Source of the DNA: an uncultured Pelagibacteraceae bacterium
Lineage (GTDB): Bacteria > Pseudomonadota > Alphaproteobacteria > Pelagibacterales > Pelagibacteraceae
Length of the DNA: 36,086 nt
Direction of reading: 5' to 3'
Assembly: GCA_902634885.1 (NCBI GenBank)
Contig: CACPLR010000010.1
Span: forward strand, 1 to 36,086
A program made the translations under genes and the position numbers. Below, in pieces: positions 27,520-33,892 of the stretch; position 1 is the stretch's first letter; every line of letters begins with the position of its first letter. The notes under the pieces are model-generated. The model did not search any database. It was not told the origin of the DNA and saw only the letters and a program-made list of their open reading frames with translations.

Positions 27520-28137
27520 ATGACAAAAAGATTAAACTCTAAACACAAAGTCGACAGAAGGTTAAAAGTAAACCTTTGGGGAAGACCTAAGAGCCCATTT
27601 AACACTAGAGCTTATCCCCCAGGACAACACGGACAAACAAAGTCTGCAAAACCATCTGACTATGGAATTCAACTTCAAGCTAAACAAAAATTAAAATCAT
27701 ATTACGGTAATATGAACGAAAGACAGTTCAGAAATATGTATAAAAAAGCTATCATGAAGAAAGGTGATACTGCAGAAAATTTAATAGGTCTATTAGAGAG
27801 AAGATTAGATGCAGTTATCTACAGATCAAAATTATCGAATACAATTTTTTCATCAAGACAATTGATTAATCATGGTCATGTAAAAGTGAATGGAAAAAAA
27901 GTTAATATTGCAAGTTTTCAAGTTAAAGAAGAAGATACTATTGAAATTAGAGATAAATCAAAAACACTAGCTTTGATAGATATTGCACTTGCAAATAAAG
28001 AAAGAGAAGTACCAGAATATCTTCAGCTAGATGAAAAAAATAAAAAAGTAAAATTTGTAAGAATTCCAGCTTTTGAAGAAGTCCCATACCCAGTTGTGAT
28101 GGAGCCAAATCTTGTAATTGAATATTACTCTAGATAA
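27520..28137 (+). CDS. rpsD: 30S ribosomal protein S4
   Basis: Primary 16S rRNA-binding protein of the small subunit. The 205-residue length is normal; RAYPPGQHGQ and the S4 RNA-binding domain (RRLDAVIYRSKLSNTIFSSRQLINHGHVKVNG, residues about 94-125) are clear. It has the zinc-free form without the N-terminal Cys cluster. It stands alone here and not in the alpha operon. No clear Shine-Dalgarno precedes the ATG. It is the last housekeeping gene before the surface-protein array. Confidence 0.97.
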   Translation: MTKRLNSKHKVDRRLKVNLWGRPKSPFNTRAYPPGQHGQTKSAKPSDYGIQLQAKQKLKSYYGNMNERQFRNMYKKAIMKKGDTAENLIGLLERRLDAVIYRSKLSNTIFSSRQLINHGHVKVNGKKVNIASFQVKEEDTIEIRDKSKTLALIDIALANKEREVPEYLQLDEKNKKVKFVRIPAFEEVPYPVVMEPNLVIEYYSR

Positions 28138-28274
28138 CAATTAATGTGCTGTATTGGCGCACTATATTATCATATATATCACTTTTATTATTATTTAAAC
28201 TTTAAGTAATTTTTTCAAATATGTTAGAAACCATTAATTAAATAACACTAATATTTAATAAAATTTCTTTTAGC
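28138..28274 (+). other. Spacer between rpsD and the autotransporter array
   Basis: A 137-base A/T-rich gap with no gene. GTGC (28146-28149) can pair with GCAC (28159-28162) around a 9-nt loop, followed by U-rich but interrupted sequence, so an rpsD terminator is possible but weak. AT-rich stretches near 28250-28265 could hold a promoter for the next gene; I see no clear consensus and no Shine-Dalgarno before 28275. Confidence 0.35.
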
Positions 28275-31037
28275 ATGGTTTTTATAAAGCTTACATTCCC
28301 TTTTTTATTTTTTTTTATAACTCTAACATCTACTACAAGTGCAGGAGTTACTGATGCAAACAGTGATTACACTGACTTGTCTTCTCATGAGGGTAATGCT
28401 CAGGGATTTCAATTTAATAATGATGGTAAAAAATTCTTTGTGGTTGGTAAAACAGGAGATCTAACCCAATTTAGTTTGAGTACAGCTTACGATGTATCAA
28501 CAGCTAGTCATGAAGGTGAAATTGATATACCAGGACAAGGAACTGGAATGACTGGATTAGCATTTAGTGGAAATGGTATGGTGATGTTTGTTGTAAATGA
28601 AAGCACCGACAAAGTTCATCCTTTTACATTAGATGAAGCCTTTAATCCAATTGCTGGAATTGCATCAACAGGTACTGCTGTTTCAGTAGTTAGTGGAGAT
28701 AATTGTCCAACCGATTTACAATTTAATAACGATGGATCAAAACTTTATATAATTGGATGCCAAGGTGATCGTGTAGATGAATATGATTTAACTTCAAATT
28801 ATACTCTTAATGCAACAATGTCGGTTGCCAGAACAAGTGTAAATGTATCAGACAGAAATCCAAGAGCTGTTATTTTCAGCCCTGATGGTACAATAATGAT
28901 TACAAACGGTATCCAAGACGGATGTCTTCCACACCAATTTACATTATCTACTCCATTTGATGTATCTTCAGCGGTATCTAATGGTGAATTAACAGTAAGT
29001 CCTGAAGGATGTAGATCTATGTCTTTTAACGACGATGGAACTAAAATATATTTCATTAAACGAACTGGAACAATTTTTGAGTATGACGTGTCTCCTGCAT
29101 ATAAAATTAGGGATAGCGCACCAGCTTTAGGTTCCTCTGTACCAGCTGATAATGCAATTAATGTTGCAACTGATGCAAATATAGTTTTAAATTTCAATGA
29201 AGCTGTTGATGTTGAAACTGGAAACATAACTATTAAAAAAACATCTGATAACTCAACGGTTGCAACAATTGATGTTACCAGTGGTCAAGTTAGCGGTTCT
29301 GGTACTTCACAAATAACAATAAATCCAACTTCAGATTTACCAGCTGGTGAGACAGAATTATATGTTCTTATAGATGCTTCTGCATTTGATAATTCTGGAA
29401 GTTTATCTTATGCAGGAATTTCATCAACAACTGCCTTAAGTTTTACAACAGCAACATTAGCATCCAATACTAATCCATCATTAAGTTCATCTAGCCCATC
29501 TGATAATGCAACAGATGTTGCACTTGATGCAAATATAGTCTTAAATTTTAGTGAAAATGTTGATGTTGAAACTGGAAACATAACTATTAAAAAAACATCT
29601 GATAACTCAACATTTGAAACTATTGATGTAACAAGCTCTAATGTGACTGGAACTGGATCAACTCAGATTACCATTAATCCATCTTCAAATTTTGATGACG
29701 AAGTTGAATATTATGTTTTAATAGACGCAACAGCATTTGACGATTCAGAAAGTGGATCTTACGCAGGAATTTCATCAACAACCGCCTTGAGTTTTACAAC
29801 TGGCAAATCTGATCCAACAAACGATAAAGTTGTTACTGGATCTATAGATGCCCAGGTAGATCATGCTAGACTTACATTTGTTCAATCAGTTGGAATGGTT
29901 TCTAGTAGACTTGGATATTTAAGACATAACAGAAATAATAATAATTTAAGTAAAAACAATATCAAATTAGATTTTGGTAATGCAATGCTAGCTTCTATAA
30001 GTGAGGCTTTAATTACTCCTATTTCAGAAAATAGTAATATAAGTATTATTCCTGATGACTGGTCTACATGGTCAGAGGGCTCAATAAGTGTTACTAAAAT
30101 TGGTGATACTAGCACATCATCTGAAAAGGAAATAGATAGCCATGGTATTGCATTTGGATTTGATAAAAAAATAAATGATAATGATATTTATGGTTTTGCT
30201 ATTCAATATGGTCAAAGCGATACGGATATAGGATCTAATGGAAGTGGTATTGATAGCAAAAATTATAATATTTCAATGTACAGAACAAGACCATTAGATG
30301 ATAATAATTTTATCGAAGGATCAATCGGAATTGGAAAAATTAAAAGTGATATTGAGCGCAAGTCAAATTCTAATACATTAACTGCTTCAAGAGATGGAAA
30401 CCAAATATTTGGATCAGTTAATTTTGGAAAAACAATTGACAAAGGAAACTTTAATTTAGTTCCAGCTTTAAGAGTAGATCTTGGATATACAGAACTTGAA
30501 GGATATCAAGAGGTAGGAACTAACGCACTATCTTATGATGATCAAGAGATACAAAGTGGACTTTTATCTTTAGGATTTGGTGTTAACAATCTTGTTAAAT
30601 TCGATGATAGTACAATAAAACCATTTGGCTTAATTGAATTTGGGTTGGATTTTTCCGACTCGTCTGTAACCAAATTAAATTACGTATCTGATACGAGCAC
30701 AACTTATACTTATACACAAGATACAATATCAGAATATATGTTAACATCTGAAGTTGGTTTTAGCTACGACTCCAAAGACAACCTATCAATAAACACTAGC
30801 TACAGGCGTATCCAAGGTGAAAAACATGAACATACGGATACATTATCATTTGGTTTAAACTTTAAATCTAAACGTGAAACAGAATATGCAATGCAATTTG
30901 GTGGAACTGAGGATTTATCTGCTGGACTTAATATTGCAAAGAACATTAATGGCCTAGATTTCAATTTCAAATTAGATCAAGAATTTAATGAAAATCTTGA
31001 TAAAAATGCAGAAATTTCAATGATTAAAAAGTTTTAA
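28275..31037 (+). CDS. Predicted autotransporter-like surface protein with five-repeat propeller-like head and tandem Ig-like domains
   Basis: A 920-residue predicted exported protein. A signal peptide ends near TTSA/GV (residue 23). Residues 45-275 hold five repeats spaced about 50 residues apart, each with a FNNDG, FSPDG or FNDDG turn (at 47, 98, 150, 201 and 251) and several with an LSTAYDVSTA-like tail; this suggests a beta-propeller-like head, possibly with fewer blades than usual. Four Cys (144, 162, 217, 246) lie in the head. Two Ig-like Big_5-type domains follow (281-393 and 398-512), then a linker with DKVVTGSIDAQ and a beta-barrel (about 595-920) starting near WSTWSEGS and ending in a terminal Phe (MIKKF), as expected for BAM-inserted proteins. 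First of three paralogues. Function unknown; surface binding or adhesion is inference. Confidence 0.75.
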   Translation: MVFIKLTFPFLFFFITLTSTTSAGVTDANSDYTDLSSHEGNAQGFQFNNDGKKFFVVGKTGDLTQFSLSTAYDVSTASHEGEIDIPGQGTGMTGLAFSGNGMVMFVVNESTDKVHPFTLDEAFNPIAGIASTGTAVSVVSGDNCPTDLQFNNDGSKLYIIGCQGDRVDEYDLTSNYTLNATMSVARTSVNVSDRNPRAVIFSPDGTIMITNGIQDGCLPHQFTLSTPFDVSSAVSNGELTVSPEGCRSMSFNDDGTKIYFIKRTGTIFEYDVSPAYKIRDSAPALGSSVPADNAINVATDANIVLNFNEAVDVETGNITIKKTSDNSTVATIDVTSGQVSGSGTSQITINPTSDLPAGETELYVLIDASAFDNSGSLSYAGISSTTALSFTTATLASNTNPSLSSSSPSDNATDVALDANIVLNFSENVDVETGNITIKKTSDNSTFETIDVTSSNVTGTGSTQITINPSSNFDDEVEYYVLIDATAFDDSESGSYAGISSTTALSFTTGKSDPTNDKVVTGSIDAQVDHARLTFVQSVGMVSSRLGYLRHNRNNNNLSKNNIKLDFGNAMLASISEALITPISENSNISIIPDDWSTWSEGSISVTKIGDTSTSSEKEIDSHGIAFGFDKKINDNDIYGFAIQYGQSDTDIGSNGSGIDSKNYNISMYRTRPLDDNNFIEGSIGIGKIKSDIERKSNSNTLTASRDGNQIFGSVNFGKTIDKGNFNLVPALRVDLGYTELEGYQEVGTNALSYDDQEIQSGLLSLGFGVNNLVKFDDSTIKPFGLIEFGLDFSDSSVTKLNYVSDTSTTYTYTQDTISEYMLTSEVGFSYDSKDNLSINTSYRRIQGEKHEHTDTLSFGLNFKSKRETEYAMQFGGTEDLSAGLNIAKNINGLDFNFKLDQEFNENLDKNAEISMIKKF
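29204..29257 (+). repeat. 54-nt direct repeat, copy 1 (first Ig-like domain)
   Basis: Identical to 29558-29611, offset 354 bases (118 codons). It encodes the DVETGNITIKKTSDNS segment of the first Ig-like domain. Exact identity at synonymous sites suggests recent domain duplication or gene conversion. Confidence 0.9.
29558..29611 (+). repeat. 54-nt direct repeat, copy 2 (second Ig-like domain)
   Basis: Second copy of the repeat at 29204-29257, in the same reading frame within the second Ig-like domain of the same gene. Confidence 0.9.
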
Positions 31038-31086
31038 ATTTTTCATTTTCCCCTATAAAAATTAATCTAATTTCAAAAACATTTAA

Positions 31087-33840
31087 ATGAAAGTTTTTTT
31101 AGAAAAAGTCACTTTATTTAAAATTATATTTATAATTTTTTTTTTAACCTTTACTAAAAATTTAAGTGCAGCCGATAAATCCTTATCATTTGATGGTACT
31201 GATGATTTTGTAGAAATTGCAGCTAATAACGTTCTAAATCCTACAGGTGATTACACAGTTGCAGCTTGGTTTAAACAAGAGGGCAATAATACAGCAGACA
31301 CATGGCAATCAGTTATGACTTCTCGGTCAGCAGTTAATCCTGATGCTAAGGGTTATGTGATGTATTTAAATGGCGATCCAACAACTGATAATAAACTTCA
31401 ATATTGGAAAGGAACCGATAGTGGTAATAGTTGGGTAAAAGTAGAATCCAATGAATTGAGTACATGGAAAGCAAATGGAGGGGGGATCCCAGGAACACCT
31501 GGTTGGAATTATTGGGTTATTAGATTTAACGGTGATAATAAAATGGATTTATTTTTAGATGGGACGTTAAGAGACTCTACAACTTCTTCGGATGAAATGA
31601 ATCTTCAAAATACTACTAGACCTACAAGAATTGGTGCTGGTGCTACTGAAAAAAATTTTGGTTTATTTTTTTTTAATGGGAAAATAGATGATGTTGCTGT
31701 TTGGGATGAGGCTTTGACAGATGCAGAAATATTAGAATTATATAATAGTGGTGAAACACTTTATGCAAAGGAAAATTATGGAAATTATACCTCAAAAGAT
31801 AATCTAGTAGCTTACTACACTATGGATAGTAATAATGGAAGTGGTACAACTTTATCGGATGATGAAGGAAGTAATGATGGAAGTTTTAATGGTGCACCTG
31901 CATGGAGCTCAGATACGCCTGGTACAGCTCCAACAATAACCTCATTTACCCCAACAGATGACTCTACATTTGTTGATGTAAATACAAACCTGGTTTTAAA
32001 TTTTAGTGAAATTGTACGTGGCACATCTTCAGGTAACGTAACTATTAAAAAAGCTTCAGATAATTCTGTTGTAGAGGTAATTGCTGGTAATAGTGATAAA
32101 GTTAGTGGATCCTTAACTACTCAAATTACTATTAACCCTTCAACTACACTTGATATAAATACAGAATATTATGTTCTGGTCGAGTACGGTGCTTTTGCAG
32201 ATATATCAAATAATTCTGTTTCAATAACATCAACTACAGATTTTAGTTTTACTACTAATCAAAATCCTTCTCTTTCCTCATCCAATCCATCTGATAATGC
32301 AACAGGTGTTGCTGCAGATGCTAATATAATTTTAAATTTTAGTGATAATGTGGACGCTGAAAGTGGAAATATTTCCATTTACAAATCTGTTGACGCTTCT
32401 CTAGTAGAAGAAATTGACGTAACAGGTGGACAAGTGAGTGGTTCTGGTACTTCACAAATTACAGTAAATCCATCTTCAGATTTAGAAAGTGGAGTAGAAT
32501 ATTACATTTTAATTGACAGCACTGCATTTGACGATTCTTTGAGTAATAGTTATGCGGGTATAAGCACTGCAGGTGAACTAAGTTTTAGAGTTTTAACATC
32601 ATCCAATCCTATAGAAGATAAAAATGTTACCGGCCTGTTAGACACTCAAACAGATATGTCTAATGTAGTTTTCAAGCAAACCATAGCACCTATTTCAAAT
32701 CGTTTAAAATATTTAAGAAGAAATAGAAATAATGATGACTTAACAAATCAAAATGTAAAATTAAAACTTCCTACAAATAATACAGTCTCAAAATTTTTAA
32801 CAGAATATACAGATGTATTAACTATCTCTTCAAAAATTGAGGATAAAGCTTTACCTAAAAAATGGTCATCATGGAGTGAAGGTTTGTATAGTGTGACTAC
32901 AATTGGTGATGATCGTGATACAAATTCAAGAAAAATAAGATCAAATAGTTTTGCATTTGGAATTGATAAAAAGGTTAGTAAAAATCAATTTTATGGATAC
33001 GCGTTCCAATATGGTAAAAGTGATAGCAATATCAATAAAACTGGAACTTCTGCAGATAGTGAAAACTATCATTTTTCTTGGTATGGCTCAAAACCCCATT
33101 CTGAAAAGAATTTTATAGAAGGGTCAGTTGGCTTTGGTTTATTAGAATCTAATTTGATTAGAACCACTGATACTAACAGACTTACCGGATCAAGAAATGG
33201 TGGACAGGTTTTTGGAACAATTAATTACGGAAGATATCTTAGCAAAGGAAAGATTGAGATTATACCAAGAGTTGGACTTGATCTTGGTTACACAGAACTA
33301 AGTGCTTACACTGAAACTGGAACAGATCCTCTGTCATATTCTTCTCAATTTATTAGAAGTGGTTTAGCAACATTGGGACTAGAATTTAATAATTTATACT
33401 TAAATGAAAAAAATTCTTTTAAGACATTTGGTTCGATTGATTATGGATTAGACTTTAGTGATACATCAGAGGCAAAAATTAATTATGTTTCAGATACAAG
33501 TACAATTTATACATACAAAGGATCTAATAATTCATCACACTGGTTGAATGCTGAATTAGGATTTGATTTTATAGTAAAAGACACTCTAACATTATCCTCA
33601 AGTTATAATAGAAAACAAGGTAGTGATGATGAACATAGTGATACTGTAAAATTTAGATTTCATTTTACGCCAGAAAGAGAAACCGAATATGCAATGCAAT
33701 TTGATGTAAACGAAGATCCATCTGCAGGATTTAATATTGCAAAAAATATTTATGGCTTAGATTTCAATTTCAAGTTAGATCAAGAATTTAATGAAAATCT
33801 TGATAAAAATGCCGAAATATCAGTTAACAAAAAGTTTTAA
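31087..33840 (+). CDS. Predicted autotransporter-like surface protein with LamG/jelly-roll-like head and tandem Ig-like domains
   Basis: A 917-residue paralogue of the preceding gene with a different head. A signal peptide ends near LSA/ADKS (about residue 28). Residues 29-225 resemble a LamG/concanavalin-like jelly roll: SLSFDGTDDFVEIA, TVAAWFKQEG, DLFLDGTLRDS, and GKIDDVAVWDEALTDAEI at its end. Such domains often bind glycans or cell surfaces. A short YAKENYG to GAPAW region (about 228-277) follows, then two Big_5-type Ig-like domains (282-391 and 393-505), a DKNVTGLLDTQ linker, and a beta-barrel from WSSWSEGLYS (about 593) to a terminal Phe (VNKKF). The last 38 bases of shared coding DNA are identical to the first paralogue. 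No Shine-Dalgarno is visible. Ligand unknown. Confidence 0.77.
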   Translation: MKVFLEKVTLFKIIFIIFFLTFTKNLSAADKSLSFDGTDDFVEIAANNVLNPTGDYTVAAWFKQEGNNTADTWQSVMTSRSAVNPDAKGYVMYLNGDPTTDNKLQYWKGTDSGNSWVKVESNELSTWKANGGGIPGTPGWNYWVIRFNGDNKMDLFLDGTLRDSTTSSDEMNLQNTTRPTRIGAGATEKNFGLFFFNGKIDDVAVWDEALTDAEILELYNSGETLYAKENYGNYTSKDNLVAYYTMDSNNGSGTTLSDDEGSNDGSFNGAPAWSSDTPGTAPTITSFTPTDDSTFVDVNTNLVLNFSEIVRGTSSGNVTIKKASDNSVVEVIAGNSDKVSGSLTTQITINPSTTLDINTEYYVLVEYGAFADISNNSVSITSTTDFSFTTNQNPSLSSSNPSDNATGVAADANIILNFSDNVDAESGNISIYKSVDASLVEEIDVTGGQVSGSGTSQITVNPSSDLESGVEYYILIDSTAFDDSLSNSYAGISTAGELSFRVLTSSNPIEDKNVTGLLDTQTDMSNVVFKQTIAPISNRLKYLRRNRNNDDLTNQNVKLKLPTNNTVSKFLTEYTDVLTISSKIEDKALPKKWSSWSEGLYSVTTIGDDRDTNSRKIRSNSFAFGIDKKVSKNQFYGYAFQYGKSDSNINKTGTSADSENYHFSWYGSKPHSEKNFIEGSVGFGLLESNLIRTTDTNRLTGSRNGGQVFGTINYGRYLSKGKIEIIPRVGLDLGYTELSAYTETGTDPLSYSSQFIRSGLATLGLEFNNLYLNEKNSFKTFGSIDYGLDFSDTSEAKINYVSDTSTIYTYKGSNNSSHWLNAELGFDFIVKDTLTLSSSYNRKQGSDDEHSDTVKFRFHFTPERETEYAMQFDVNEDPSAGFNIAKNIYGLDFNFKLDQEFNENLDKNAEISVNKKF
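31790..31872 (+). repeat. Near-identical 83-nt block shared by second and third surface-protein genes, copy 1
   Basis: Matches 34602-34684 with a single mismatch (31821, T versus A), offset 2812 bases. It encodes the SKDNLVAYYTMDSNNGSG region after the LamG-like head. Confidence 0.9.
33178..33251 (+). repeat. 74-nt exact repeat shared by second and third surface-protein genes, copy 1 (barrel)
   Basis: Identical to 35993-36066, offset 2815 bases. It lies in the barrel-coding part (RLTGSRNGGQVFGTINYG). Flanking sequence differs at scattered synonymous and nonsynonymous sites. Confidence 0.92.
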
Positions 33841-33863
33841 TATTACATATTTTCTTTTATAAA

Positions 33864-33889
33864 AATTAATTAAAATTTTTTAATTAATT
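33864..33889 (+). repeat. 26-nt A/T-only palindrome just before the third surface-protein gene
   Basis: AATTAATTAAAA and TTTTAATTAATT form 12-base arms around a central TT. It ends 3 bases before the ATG at 33893, where a Shine-Dalgarno would normally lie. It could be a terminator for the preceding gene, an operator, or a structure limiting translation start; A/T bias makes chance palindromes more likely. Confidence 0.55.
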
Positions 33890-33892
33890 GTA

